Source: CG2-30-68-42 sp037440385 (GTDB taxonomy: Bacteria; Pseudomonadota; Gammaproteobacteria; Burkholderiales; Rhodocyclaceae). From it: a stretch of 33,787 nucleotides of DNA. Position numbers and translations under genes: made by a program. Where the stretch lies: contig JBBIUI010000016.1 of assembly GCA_037440385.1 (NCBI GenBank), positions 1-33,787 of the forward strand, in the 5' to 3' direction. The notes beneath the pieces were generated by a model. It saw only the letters and a program-made list of their open reading frames with translations, was not told the origin of the DNA and did no database searches. Shown one piece after another: positions 1-9,282 of the stretch. The first letter of the stretch is position 1; the number at the start of each line of letters is the position of its first letter.

Positions 1-605
1 ACGTCGATTCCGCCGATCAGCTCCTTGAAGTCGCCCGTGTAACGGATGTCGCCGCCGACCTCCGCGACGCCCACGGTGCCGAGCAGCAGCCCGGCGCAGC
101 CGCCGATGAAGCCCTTCAGCTTGCTGCCCTCCGACAGCGCCCCGATCAACGTCAGACCGAACACGGCCAGCCAGAAATATTCGACCGGGCCGAACTTCAG
201 CGCGAACTTGGCGAGCAGCGGCGCCAGCAGCAACAGGAAGACTGCGCCCACCAGTCCTCCGAATACCGAGGCGATGCAGGCCAGCGTGACGGCGAGGTCT
301 CCGTCACCGCGTCTGGCCATCGGGTAACCGTCGAACGTCGTCGCGATGGCCGACGGCGTGCCCGGCGTGTTCAGCAACACCGCGGAGTAGGCGCCTCCGT
401 AGATCGCCCCGGTGTAGATGGCGCCGAGCATGATCAGCGCGGCGGCGGGCTCCTTGCCGATGGTAAAGGGCACCAGCACCGCGACCGCCATCGTCGCGGT
501 CAGACCCGGCAGCGCGCCGATCACGATGCCCGCGACGACCCCGGCGACCGCCAGCAGGATATTGTCGGGCGTGGCAGCGCCCATCAGGTACTCGATTCCC
601 GGCAC
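1..605 (-). CDS. tctA: Tripartite tricarboxylate transporter large permease TctA (N-terminal part, runs off the window)
   Basis: This is the large membrane subunit of a TTT transporter, which moves carboxylates delivered by a periplasmic Bug/TctC protein using an ion gradient. About 201 residues lie inside the window and the gene continues past position 1. The start is a GTG at 605-603, preceded at good spacing by AGGAG. The protein opens with MPGIEYLMGAATPDNILL and goes on with the glycine-rich stretch GALPGLTATMAVAVLVPFT and with AIYGGAYSAVLLNTPGTP, both typical of TctA. Alternating hydrophobic segments follow. It lies 98 bp downstream of tctC on the same strand. No tctB (small membrane subunit) is present between the two, although it often sits there; it may lie beyond the window or be absent. 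Family assignment is secure; the substrate is inferred from the adjacent lyase genes. Confidence 0.9.
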   Translation of the reverse strand, partial: MPGIEYLMGAATPDNILLAVAGVVAGIVIGALPGLTATMAVAVLVPFTIGKEPAAALIMLGAIYTGAIYGGAYSAVLLNTPGTPSAIATTFDGYPMARRGDGDLAVTLACIASVFGGLVGAVFLLLLAPLLAKFALKFGPVEYFWLAVFGLTLIGALSEGSKLKGFIGGCAGLLLGTVGVAEVGGDIRYTGDFKELIGGID

Positions 606-658
606 GCGTCGTCTCCTGGTTCACACGCCGGTTTCGGCCGGACCGGCGATGGCGGACC

Positions 659-697
659 CCACCGGCGGCGCAAGCGGACGCCTGCCGCCGCCGGTGG
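659..697 (-). other. Intercistronic stem-loop between tctC and tctA
   Basis: A perfect 12-bp inverted repeat (CCACCGGCGGCG at 659-670 and CGCCGCCGGTGG at 686-697) encloses a 15-nt loop. It lies just after the tctC stop codon and before the tctA ribosome binding site. There is no T-run after it in the direction of transcription, so it does not look like a full intrinsic terminator. By analogy with hairpins downstream of other binding-protein genes, it could protect the 3' end of tctC mRNA or attenuate the permease so that binding protein is in excess. The repeat is seen directly; the function is inference. Confidence 0.5.
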
Positions 698-703
698 CGG
701 CGG

Positions 704-1660
704 TCATTTCCTGACGATGCCCATCTCCCTGGCGAGGTCGCCGTAGCGCTGCTTCATTTCGCCCATGAACTTCGGCATCTGCTCGAGCCCGACGTCGAGC
801 ATTGCGAAACCGCCGGCCTCCATCTTCTTGACGAATTCGGGGTCGGTGTTGATCCGGCCGATCAGGTCGGAGAGCGCCTTCTGGATCTCCTTCGGTGTGG
901 ATTTCGGCACGGCGATGCCCCGGTATGCGCCGCCGACGAGATCGAACCCCAGCTCCTTGAACGTCGGGCAGTCCGGTATCGCGGAATGGCGCTTGTCCAT
1001 CGCCACCGCGAGACAGCGCACCTGCGTACCGAGTTGCATCTTGACGGTCGTATAGCCCCAGGAGCCGGTGACCTGCTTGCCGAGCAATGCGGCATTCGAT
1101 GCACCGGTACCCATGAACGGCACATAGCTGGTCTTGATGCCCGCCATCTTGTCGAAGCGCCGTTGCGCCAAGTGGTTCGCGCTGTTCGTGCCGGAGCCCG
1201 AGAAGGTGATCGTGCCGGGCGCCTTCTTGGCCGCGTCGATCAGATCCTTGAGCGACTTGTACGGGCTGTCGGCCGGGACGATGATCGCGTCCGGCGTGTA
1301 GTGGAACCAATAGACGTTGGTCAGCTCGTCGGTCTTGTAGCCGACATCCTTCTGCAAAGGCTGCAGGATGATGTGCGGTAGGTTCGTCCCGATGATGGTG
1401 TATCCGTCGCCCGGCGCGCCGTTGATCTGCGACCACGCCGCCGCACCGCCTGCGCCCGGCTTGTACTGGATCGCGACGGTCTGGCCGGTCAGCTTCTTGA
1501 AGAACGGTTCCTGAAGCCGCGCCGAGACGTCGGACTCGCCACCGGGCCCGAAGGCGATGATGTAGCTGATGGTCTTTTCGGGATATGCCGCGAACGCGGC
1601 ACCTGCGATCGCCGTCGATGCGATCAAGCCGGCGGCGAGCACTCGAACGGAACGCTTCAT
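704..1660 (-). CDS. tctC: TTT transporter periplasmic substrate-binding protein (Bug/TctC family)
   Basis: This 318-residue periplasmic solute receptor captures a carboxylated substrate and hands it to the TctA permease. The N-terminus is a classical Sec signal peptide (KRSVRVLAAGLIASTAIAGA) with likely cleavage after AFA, before AYPEK. The mature start with YPEKTISYIIAFGPGGESD corresponds to the conserved first strand and glycine-rich loop of Bug proteins, and YKPGAGGAAAW to the second ligand-contact loop. Length is normal for the family. It is third in a minus-strand operon behind the two UxaA-type lyase subunits, which suggests that it binds the lyase substrate. Bug proteins are greatly amplified in Burkholderiales and their ligands cannot be read from sequence, so sulfolactate or another hydroxy-acid is only an inference. 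Confidence 0.92.
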   Translation of the reverse strand: MKRSVRVLAAGLIASTAIAGAAFAAYPEKTISYIIAFGPGGESDVSARLQEPFFKKLTGQTVAIQYKPGAGGAAAWSQINGAPGDGYTIIGTNLPHIILQPLQKDVGYKTDELTNVYWFHYTPDAIIVPADSPYKSLKDLIDAAKKAPGTITFSGSGTNSANHLAQRRFDKMAGIKTSYVPFMGTGASNAALLGKQVTGSWGYTTVKMQLGTQVRCLAVAMDKRHSAIPDCPTFKELGFDLVGGAYRGIAVPKSTPKEIQKALSDLIGRINTDPEFVKKMEAGGFAMLDVGLEQMPKFMGEMKQRYGDLAREMGIVRK

Positions 1661-1723
1661 GTGTCTATCCTCCAGTGTGTGAGTGGGCCGTAGCGCAACC
1701 GGATCACGACCCGGTAGCGAAGC

Positions 1724-2893
1724 CTACGCGCTCTCGTACAGCCGCGTGATGACGAACTCCCGATGGCCGAGCGCCTCGGCCGAGGTGAGCCGGCCATTGC
1801 ACGTTCTCAGGACGATGTCCAGCAGTTCGTCACTCGTCTGATCGAGGTTCTTCTCCCGCTGCAGCAGCGCGGAACAGTCGTAGTCGATGTGCTCGCTCAT
1901 CGTGCGCACCGTGCGCGGATTGGCGCTGAGCTTGATCACCGGCAGGATCGGGTTTCCGATGACGTTGCACTGGCCGGTCGGGAACAGGTGCACGACATAG
2001 CCCGCCGCGGCCACCAGCGTCACCATCTCCGCAGCGGCGGATGACGAATCCATGAACCACAGGCCCGGCCCGGTCGGCGCTTCGGCCTTGTCGAGCACGC
2101 CGATCACTTTGCACTTCCTGCCGATCTTCTGGATGTTGCCGTAGGCCTTTTCTTCGATCGTCGTGAGGCCGCCCTCGATGTTGCCCTTGGTCGGCTGCGA
2201 GTCGGACAGGTCGTCGACCTTGTGCTGCTCGATGACTCTCTGGTAGCGGTCGAACATCGCCATGAACCGTTCGCGCACTTCGGGGGTCGCGCAACGATCG
2301 GCGACCACGTTCTCGCCGCCGGTCAGTTCCGTGGTCTCGCCGAAACACAGCGTCACGCCCAGCGGCTCGAGCTTGTCGAATGCGGCGCCGACGGTCGGGT
2401 TGGAGCTGCATCCGGACGTCGTGTCCGACTCGCCGCATTTGGTCGACACCCACAGATCGCGGATCGGACACTCTGCGCGCTGGAGCTCGGAGGCCCATTG
2501 CACGTATTGCTTGGCCGCCCTGGAAGCGCGCGCAATGGTGTCGAGGTCGCCGTGCTGCTCGATGCCGAACCCGGTCACCGGCTTGCCGGTCCTGGCGATG
2601 CCCTCGACGATACGCCGGGTCCAGCCTGCCTCGATGCCGATCACCACGACCGCCGCGACGTTCGGGTTCGACCCGGCGCCGATCAGCGTGCGGAAATACA
2701 GATCGAGATCGGCGCCGAATTGCAAGCGGCCATACGGGTGGGGGATCGCCATCGCGCCCTTGATGTTGTTCGCGACTGCTTCGCAGGCTGCGTTGGACAG
2801 GTCGTCGACCGGCAGGATGATGACGTGATTGCGTATGCCGACGCGGCCGTTCTCGCGCCGGTAGCCCAGGAAAGTCGTCTTGCTGGAAATCAT
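1724..2893 (-). CDS. suyB: UxaA-family lyase large subunit, probable (2R)-sulfolactate sulfo-lyase subunit beta
   Basis: This 389-residue protein is the large, catalytic subunit of a two-gene enzyme in the altronate/galactarate dehydratase (UxaA/GarD) family. It starts TTFLGYRRENGRVGIRNHV, which is the family signature, and has the cysteine motif KCGESDTTSGCSSNPTVG for the expected Fe-S or metal site, then LSDSQPTKGNIEGGLTTIEEKA and FPTGQCNVIGNPILPVIKLS. Overall pattern and C-terminus (EALGHREFVITRLY) fit SuyB as I remember that subfamily. SuyAB splits (2R)-sulfolactate into pyruvate and sulfite. The ATG has a GAGG-type ribosome site. The partner small subunit is immediately upstream and a TTT transporter follows; TTT systems (SlcHFG) are known to take up sulfolactate in other bacteria. 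Altronate or galactarate dehydratase are the alternatives. The family is certain, the exact substrate is moderately supported. Confidence 0.75.
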   Translation of the reverse strand: MISSKTTFLGYRRENGRVGIRNHVIILPVDDLSNAACEAVANNIKGAMAIPHPYGRLQFGADLDLYFRTLIGAGSNPNVAAVVVIGIEAGWTRRIVEGIARTGKPVTGFGIEQHGDLDTIARASRAAKQYVQWASELQRAECPIRDLWVSTKCGESDTTSGCSSNPTVGAAFDKLEPLGVTLCFGETTELTGGENVVADRCATPEVRERFMAMFDRYQRVIEQHKVDDLSDSQPTKGNIEGGLTTIEEKAYGNIQKIGRKCKVIGVLDKAEAPTGPGLWFMDSSSAAAEMVTLVAAAGYVVHLFPTGQCNVIGNPILPVIKLSANPRTVRTMSEHIDYDCSALLQREKNLDQTSDELLDIVLRTCNGRLTSAEALGHREFVITRLYESA

Positions 2894-2960
2894 TTCGAGT
2901 CCTCGGTTGAGGGGAGGGGAGCGGGGTCAAGCGGCGTGCACGCGCGCGGCGCGGTCGCGC

Positions 2961-3242
2961 TCACCAGCGCTTGGTCTTGATGTTGTGCACGTGGGCGTGT
3001 TCGCCGACACGGATGTCCGCAACCGCGCGGCCGATGTCGCAGCCGTACTTGATCACGGTATCGCCCTTGCCGATTCTCCTGACGGCCACCTTGTGGCCGA
3101 TCGGAATGTCGCCGAGCGCCTTGACCCGGATGGTCGTATCGTCGTCCATCACCCAGCCGGTGAGTTCCTGGCCGGCCTTGACGCCCTCGACCACCACGAC
3201 GCCTACCGAGTCCTTCTTGTCATGCAACAGAACGTGAATCAT
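2961..3242 (-). CDS. suyA: UxaA-family lyase small subunit (SAF domain), probable sulfolactate sulfo-lyase subunit alpha
   Basis: This 93-residue protein forms the small subunit of the lyase encoded next to it. Nearly the whole chain is a SAF domain: VGVVVVEGVKAGQELTGW, then IPIGHKVAVRRIGKGDTVIKYG and the C-terminal VGEHAHVHNIKTKRW. In one-polypeptide UxaA proteins this domain is fused at the N-terminus; separate genes are typical of SuyA/SuyB and related two-subunit enzymes. The start at 3242 has a strong AAGGAGA ribosome site five bases upstream. It is the first gene of the minus-strand operon suyA-suyB-tctC-tctA, 67 bp before suyB. The likely promoter and an operator-like palindrome lie about 80-120 bp upstream. 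The SAF assignment is firm; the sulfolactate specificity is inferred from the SuyB-like partner. Confidence 0.75.
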   Translation of the reverse strand: MIHVLLHDKKDSVGVVVVEGVKAGQELTGWVMDDDTTIRVKALGDIPIGHKVAVRRIGKGDTVIKYGCDIGRAVADIRVGEHAHVHNIKTKRW

Positions 3243-3319
3243 CTCGTCTCCTTGCCGCGGTTCGTGCGAACGGGAAGTTGCTGCCCGACGCCTGCAGCGC
3301 CCGTGATCGAGCGCACGCG

Positions 3320-3348
3320 ATGCTATCGCGGGCGTCGCCCCAAGTCAA
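3320..3348 (-). promoter_or_regulatory. Putative sigma-70 promoter of the suyAB-tctCA operon
   Basis: On the minus strand TTGACT (3348-3343) is a good -35 element, followed after a 17-bp spacer by TAGCAT (3325-3320), a moderate -10 element. It points at suyA, about 80 bp away. The spacer contains an 11-bp palindrome (GGGCGTCGCCC, 3330-3340). The -35 box lies inside the 20-bp palindrome at 3341-3360. No other promoter-like pair of this quality was seen in the gap. Confidence 0.45.
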
Positions 3349-3360
3349 CTAAATGACTTG
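3341..3360. promoter_or_regulatory. Operator-like perfect palindrome in the suyA-ettA divergent region
   Basis: CAAGTCA at 3341-3347 and its exact inverse TGACTTG at 3354-3360 flank six A/T-rich bases. This is a 7+7 dyad of the size bound by a dimeric regulator and the most AT-rich spot in the 292-bp gap (3243-3534) between suyA and ettA. Because it covers the -35 box of the proposed suyA promoter, a repressor bound here would block transcription. No regulator gene is adjacent inside the window. A GntR, MarR or IclR type protein is possible; the sequence does not decide between them. Confidence 0.55.
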
Positions 3361-3534
3361 TATGATCTGGACGAATACGAACGGAGGTGTCGTACGCGCC
3401 GCGTGCGGCGTCTCACGGGCCGATCTCGCGCGGCCGATGGTGATGTGCCCGGCCGGTACGCCCCATCCGCTCGTCGCTTGCTGCATAATCTCCGGCTTTC
3501 CGTAGCGCAGGCGCCGGGGTGCGGCGCAAGGCAG

Positions 3535-5208
<1,674 letters not shown>

Positions 5209-5286
5209 ACCGCGACGACGCCTTTCGGGATACACTCGGCCGCGGTACTCGCGTCGTCGCGTTGCACAAGGGGGTGGGAGCCGGGG

Positions 5287-6180
5287 ATGCAGCAGGAAAC
5301 CAGTCTGGCGATTTTGTTCGCGGACGTGTCCGAGAGCATGACGCTGTACGAGCTGCTCGGCGACGCCGCGGCGCGCAGCACGGTCGCCCGCTGCATCGCG
5401 ATCATGGCCGAGGCCACCCGAAGGCAGGGCGGCACCGTGGTCAAGACCATGGGCGACGAGGTCATGAGCGTGTTTCCCGGCGTGGATGCGGCCGCCGCGG
5501 CATCCGTCGACATGCAGGAGCGCATCTCGGGTGCGATCGAGGTCGAGGGGCGCCGCATCACGGTGCGCGTCGGCTTTCATTACGGTCCGGCGCTGGCCGA
5601 GCAGGGCGATGTCTTCGGCGACGCGGTCAATCTCGCGTCGCGGATCGCCAAACAGGCCAAGCCCGAGCAGATCCTGACCACGGCCGACGCGCTCGAGCGG
5701 ATGTCGGATGCCTGGCGCCTGGTCACCCGCCAGATCGATCGCGCCGCCGTGCGCGGGCGCCGCGACCAGGTCGACCTGTACGAACTGGTCTGGCATTTCG
5801 ACAGCGCGACCTGGGTCGGGCAGGGCGAGTGGATGCCGCCGCCCGAAGAGCGGCACGCGAGGCTCGTGCTGAATTTCGAGGGCAAGCGCGTCGAGATGAC
5901 GGAACTCAGTGCGCCGATCACCGTCGGGCGCACCGCGCAGAACGACCTGGCGGTCGCCGACGGCATGGTGTCGCGGCTGCACGCGAGCATCGAATACCGC
6001 AACGGCCGCTTCGTGTTGAACGATCGCAGCATCAACGGAACCTACCTGGTCACCGCGGACGGAGCGTCGGCGTTCGTGCGCCGCGACAGCCGCGAGCTGC
6101 GCGGCTCGGGCATCCTGAGTTTCGGCCGCATGCCCGCGGCGCAGGAGGCGCGGCCGGTGCACTTCGAGGTGTCGGAATGA
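5287..6180 (+). CDS. Class III adenylate/guanylate cyclase with C-terminal FHA domain
   Basis: This 297-residue cytosolic protein has an N-terminal class III nucleotide cyclase domain (about 1-165) and a C-terminal forkhead-associated domain (about 192-295). The cyclase residues are complete: first metal aspartate in FADVS (Asp13), KTMGDE with Lys53 and the second metal Asp57, and GDAVNLASR with the transition-state Asn115 and Arg119. The FHA domain shows ITVGR (Arg215), SRLH (Ser229, His232) and NGT (250-252), the phosphothreonine-binding signature. It should make a cyclic nucleotide, probably cAMP, and dock to a phosphothreonine partner. No transmembrane segment or Ser/Thr kinase gene was seen in the window. 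The ATG at 5287 follows a purine-rich AAGGGGGTGGGAG stretch. Specificity for ATP or GTP and the phosphorylated partner cannot be decided here. Confidence 0.9.
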   Translation: MQQETSLAILFADVSESMTLYELLGDAAARSTVARCIAIMAEATRRQGGTVVKTMGDEVMSVFPGVDAAAAASVDMQERISGAIEVEGRRITVRVGFHYGPALAEQGDVFGDAVNLASRIAKQAKPEQILTTADALERMSDAWRLVTRQIDRAAVRGRRDQVDLYELVWHFDSATWVGQGEWMPPPEERHARLVLNFEGKRVEMTELSAPITVGRTAQNDLAVADGMVSRLHASIEYRNGRFVLNDRSINGTYLVTADGASAFVRRDSRELRGSGILSFGRMPAAQEARPVHFEVSE

Positions 6181-6260
6181 GGCTGCGGCGCACGCGCCGG
6201 CGCCCGGCCCGTTCCGATACATGACCGGGCGGCGCGCATCGGAGCCGTGCGCGAGGGCCG

Positions 6261-7004
6261 ATGCCGGGCGCTGACGTCGGCGGAATCGCGATGGCGCTGG
6301 CGATCCTGTTCGCGGCGTACTTCGTGCGCGGGCTGGCCGGTTTCGGTTCCGGGCTGATCGCGGTGCCGCTGCTCGCGCATTTCCATCCGCTGCAGCGCGT
6401 GGTGCCGGTGGTGATGGCGCTCGATTTCATCGCATCGTTCCTGATCGGGCGCCTGGGCGGGGAGTCCACCGACTGGAGCGAGATCCGCCTGCTGGTCCCG
6501 TTCGGGCTCGCCGGCGCGCTGTTGGGCTCCTATGCGCTGGTGCGTTTCCCGTCCCAGCCGGTGCTGATCGGCCTGGGCCTGTTCACGCTGGTGTTCGGCG
6601 CCCGCAATGCCCTCGGCATGCAATCGCGCGGGCGCGTCGGGCGCGTCTGGGCCATTCCGGCCGGGCTGATCGGCAGCAGTGCCGGCGCGCTGTTCGGCAC
6701 CAGCGCACCGCCCTATGTCATCTATCTGACCCACAGGCTCGAGGACAAGGCCGCGGTGCGCGCGACCTTCTCGTGGCTGTTCGTCATCGACGGCGGCGCG
6801 CGGCTGCTGCTGCTTGCGGCCGCGGGACTGTTCGTGCCGGTGGAGACGCGGATCGGCCTCGCGATCGGGCTGCTGCCGATGGCGGCCGGACTGGCCGCGG
6901 GCAACCGCGTCCACGTCGGGATCTCGCGCGAAGATCTCACGCGCGCGATCGGCGTGATCCTCGTCGCGAGCGCCCTGTCGCTGCTGACCAGAGCCGTCGT
7001 CTGA
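6261..7004 (+). CDS. TauE/SafE-family membrane exporter (putative sulfite/anion exporter)
   Basis: This 247-residue integral membrane protein has about seven or eight hydrophobic segments and the two-repeat layout of the TauE/SafE family. The first repeat contains FVRGLAGFGSGLIAVPLL, the second GLIGSSAGALFGTSAPPYVIYL, both family hallmarks. Members export sulfite, sulfoacetate or other organosulfur anions; many are uncharacterised. The start at 6261 gives a short polar N-terminus; an in-frame ATG at 6291, right before the first membrane helix, is an alternative. It lies 80 bp after the cyclase-FHA gene on the same strand. Because the nearby suyAB-type lyase would release sulfite, a detoxifying role is attractive, but the gene is 3 kb away and outside that operon, so the link is only a hypothesis. 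Confidence 0.82.
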   Translation: MPGADVGGIAMALAILFAAYFVRGLAGFGSGLIAVPLLAHFHPLQRVVPVVMALDFIASFLIGRLGGESTDWSEIRLLVPFGLAGALLGSYALVRFPSQPVLIGLGLFTLVFGARNALGMQSRGRVGRVWAIPAGLIGSSAGALFGTSAPPYVIYLTHRLEDKAAVRATFSWLFVIDGGARLLLLAAAGLFVPVETRIGLAIGLLPMAAGLAAGNRVHVGISREDLTRAIGVILVASALSLLTRAVV

Positions 7005-7022
7005 CCGGCATCGTGGCCGGTC
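7003..7022 (+). terminator. Weak hairpin at the 3' end of the TauE/SafE gene
   Basis: GACCGGC (7003-7009) and GCCGGTC (7016-7022) form a 7-bp stem with a 6-nt loop that overlaps the stop codon of the exporter gene. No run of T follows, so efficient intrinsic termination is doubtful; it may only reduce read-through into the PhnD-like gene. Confidence 0.25.
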
Positions 7023-7060
7023 GTGCTCAAGTGCGCCGGCCGGGCGCCGTTAAGCACGAC

Positions 7061-7951
7061 ATGCTCGCGCATGCACCGAACGACCACCACGCGAATCCGC
7101 CCGTAAGCCGTCCATGGCTCGGGGGCCTGATGCTGGGCGTCGCGCTCGCACTGTTGCCGGCGGCCGGCCACGGCGCGCCGCCGCGCGAGTTCGGTGTCGT
7201 CACGCAACGCTCGGCGCTGCTCACGGCGAGCTACTGGAACCCGATCCTGGCCTGGGTTTCGTCGAAAAGCGGCGTCGCGCTCGAACTGAAGCTCAACAAG
7301 AGCGGAGCGGAACACTCGGCGATGGTCGGGCGCGGAACGTTCGATTTCGTCTATACCAACCACAACTTCAAGCCGGACAACGAAGCCGCCGGCTATCGCG
7401 TCATCGCGAAACCGCGCGGAGCGGGCATCCGCGGGGAGATCGTCCTGCTCGAGGACTCGCCGGTACGCGACCTGGCCGGGTTGCGCGGGCGCACCGTCGC
7501 CTTTCCTCATGCCGCGGCGTTCGTCGGCTATCAGGTACCGATGCAGGCCCTGGTGCGCGCGGGCGTCACGGTCACGCCGGTTTTCGGCGGCAACCAGGAA
7601 GGGGCGATGGGACAGCTCAAGGCCGGCCGCGCCGAGGCTGCGTCGGTCAACTCACAGGTCATGCGCGACTACGCGAAGCGCGAGCGTCTGCGCTATCGCG
7701 TGTTGTGGCGGTCGGAGGAATTCCCGGACATCCCGGTATCGGTGCATCCGCGCGTGCCGCAGCGCGAGGCCGAGGCCGTGCGCTCGGCGCTCACCGGCAT
7801 GGCAGACGATCCGGAAGGCGCGCGCATCCTCGCCGTCAGCGCGGCGCTGGTGAAGGAAGAACCACCCTACGGTTTCGAGCCGGCCACCGACGCGGATTAC
7901 GCCGGCGTGCGGCGCGTGTATGCCGCCGGCACGCCTGGCGACAAGCGATGA
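7061..7951 (+). CDS. PhnD-like periplasmic substrate-binding protein (phosphate/phosphonate-binding family)
   Basis: This is a 296-residue periplasmic binding protein of the phosphate/phosphite/phosphonate (PhnD) type. The ATG at 7061 is chosen because it gives an export signal (hydrophobic core LGGLMLGVALALLPAAGHG, cleavage near GHG-APP); the open frame extends upstream but that part overlaps the TauE/SafE gene and is out of character. An internal ATG at 7130 is possible but would remove half of the signal. Family marks include FGVVTQRS, FDFVYTNHNF, the hinge LAGLRGRTVAFPHAAAFVGYQ and the closing GNQEGAMGQLKAGRAEAASVN. No ABC permease or ATPase is next to it. Instead its stop codon overlaps the start of a PAS-GGDEF-EAL sensor gene (ATGA at 7948-7951), so it probably serves as a ligand-sensing partner, not a transporter part. 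Confidence 0.85.
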   Translation: MLAHAPNDHHANPPVSRPWLGGLMLGVALALLPAAGHGAPPREFGVVTQRSALLTASYWNPILAWVSSKSGVALELKLNKSGAEHSAMVGRGTFDFVYTNHNFKPDNEAAGYRVIAKPRGAGIRGEIVLLEDSPVRDLAGLRGRTVAFPHAAAFVGYQVPMQALVRAGVTVTPVFGGNQEGAMGQLKAGRAEAASVNSQVMRDYAKRERLRYRVLWRSEEFPDIPVSVHPRVPQREAEAVRSALTGMADDPEGARILAVSAALVKEEPPYGFEPATDADYAGVRRVYAAGTPGDKR

Positions 7952-9282
7952 ATCCGGGCGCGCCTCCCAGCCGTTCGTGCACGCTGTCGATCCGTGCCCG
8001 GCTCCTCCTCGTGACGTTGGCCACGCTCGTCGCGTGCAGCGTTCTGGTGCTCGTGTTCGCGGGGCGCGAGTTCACGGCGCAGGCGCGCGCCGAGCTCGCC
8101 GACCGCGTGGAGCGCCATCTTTCGCTCATCGCCGAGCCGATGACCGCGCAGGTCGTCGTCGGCGACTACGAAGTGCTCGCGAAGATGCTCGACGAGGCGG
8201 CCCGGCGAACCTACATCGCCGAGGTGAGCTGGGTCGACTCGCATGGCGTCGTGCTGCGTGCGCTCGGCGAACCGGTCGAGAACGTCGCGCCCGACTGGTT
8301 CGTGCGCTGGACCGGCATCGCAAGGATCGCACGATCCCGGGCGATCGAGGTCGGCGGAAAGGTCTACGGACAGCTCACGATCGCGGCCAGCGCGGTCGCG
8401 CACGTCAATCAGGCGTGGGATCGGGTGCTGACCGTGGGCGAGCTGCTGCTGCTCGCCAGCGGCGTTCTGCTGGCGATCCAGCAGCTCGTGGTCGAGCGCG
8501 CGTTGCGTCCGCTCGCGCAACTATCGGCCGCGGCGAGAAGGCTGGGCGCGGGCGACTATGCGGCGCGCATCCCCGCGCGGGGGCCGCCCGAACTCGCCGC
8601 GCTGGCAGGTGCCTTCAACGGCATGGCCGCCAACCTGCAGCGTGTGGTGACTTCGCTGCGCGATGCGCTCGCCCACAACCGACTGCTCGCGACCGTGGTC
8701 GAGCAGTCCAACGACGCGATCCTGACCAAGGATCTCGACGGGCGCATCACGAGCTGGAACCGGGGCGCGGAACGGATCTTCGGCTATGCCGCATCCGAGG
8801 CGATCGGCGCCCACGTATCCATCCTGCATTCGCCCGGCAAGCCCGGCGAGCTCGACACCGTGATCGATCGCGTGCGCAATGCGCGACCGGCCGTGTTCGA
8901 AGCCGAGCGCGTCCGGAAGGATGGCAGTCTCATCACGATCGCTTCCAGCGTGTCGCCGCTGCATGACGAGGCGGGACGGCATGTCGGCGAGATCAGCGTC
9001 ATCCGCGACATCACCGCGAACAAGCAGGCCGAGCAGGCGCTGTTCGTGGCTCGGGAACGCGCGCGCGTGACCCTCGACGCGCTCGGCGAGGGCGTGATCC
9101 GGGTCGACGCCGGGGAGCGCATCGAATATCTCAATCCGGCCGCCGAGCGCTTGACCGGCTGGCGCGCCGATGCGGCGCTCGGTCGACGTTGCGCGCGCGC
9201 GACGGGGCCGTACGGGGGATCGAATGGGTCTCGGCCGCCTTGCGCGACCGCGATGGGACGCAATCGGGACGGGTGGTCGTGA
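7948..9282 (+). CDS. Membrane sensor, HAMP-PAS-PAS portion of a frame-disrupted GGDEF-EAL protein
   Basis: This is the N-terminal part of a c-di-GMP signalling protein. From the ATG at 7948 (overlapping the PhnD-like stop) it encodes a first membrane helix (about 16-37), a periplasmic domain of some 120 residues, a second helix (about 163-182), a HAMP linker (RPLAQLSAAARRLGAGDYAAR), PAS1 (from about 249: EQSNDAILTKDLDGRITSWN) and the beginning of PAS2 (from about 374: GEGVIRVDAGERIEYLNPAAE). After TGWRADAALGR (about position 9186) the frame turns into nonsense and stops at 9282, while the rest of PAS2 plus GGDEF-EAL continues in another frame from about 9189. As it stands the 444-residue product would be a sensor without an output domain. 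Either a real mutation or a sequence error is possible. Confidence 0.75.
   Translation: MNPGAPPSRSCTLSIRARLLLVTLATLVACSVLVLVFAGREFTAQARAELADRVERHLSLIAEPMTAQVVVGDYEVLAKMLDEAARRTYIAEVSWVDSHGVVLRALGEPVENVAPDWFVRWTGIARIARSRAIEVGGKVYGQLTIAASAVAHVNQAWDRVLTVGELLLLASGVLLAIQQLVVERALRPLAQLSAAARRLGAGDYAARIPARGPPELAALAGAFNGMAANLQRVVTSLRDALAHNRLLATVVEQSNDAILTKDLDGRITSWNRGAERIFGYAASEAIGAHVSILHSPGKPGELDTVIDRVRNARPAVFEAERVRKDGSLITIASSVSPLHDEAGRHVGEISVIRDITANKQAEQALFVARERARVTLDALGEGVIRVDAGERIEYLNPAAERLTGWRADAALGRRCARATGPYGGSNGSRPPCATAMGRNRDGWS

Noticed and set aside
3361..3366. TATGAT as -10 box of an ettA promoter
   Set aside because: No -35 element lies at a workable distance and it is 169 bp from the ettA start; the match is likely chance next to the palindrome.
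7003..7022. Strong intrinsic terminator after the TauE/SafE gene
   Set aside because: The 7-bp stem is real but no T-run follows; kept only as a low-confidence hairpin.
6773..7060. Upstream extension of the PhnD-like protein to 392 residues
   Set aside because: It overlaps the membrane exporter gene, encodes only Arg/Ala-rich sequence and would bury the signal peptide.
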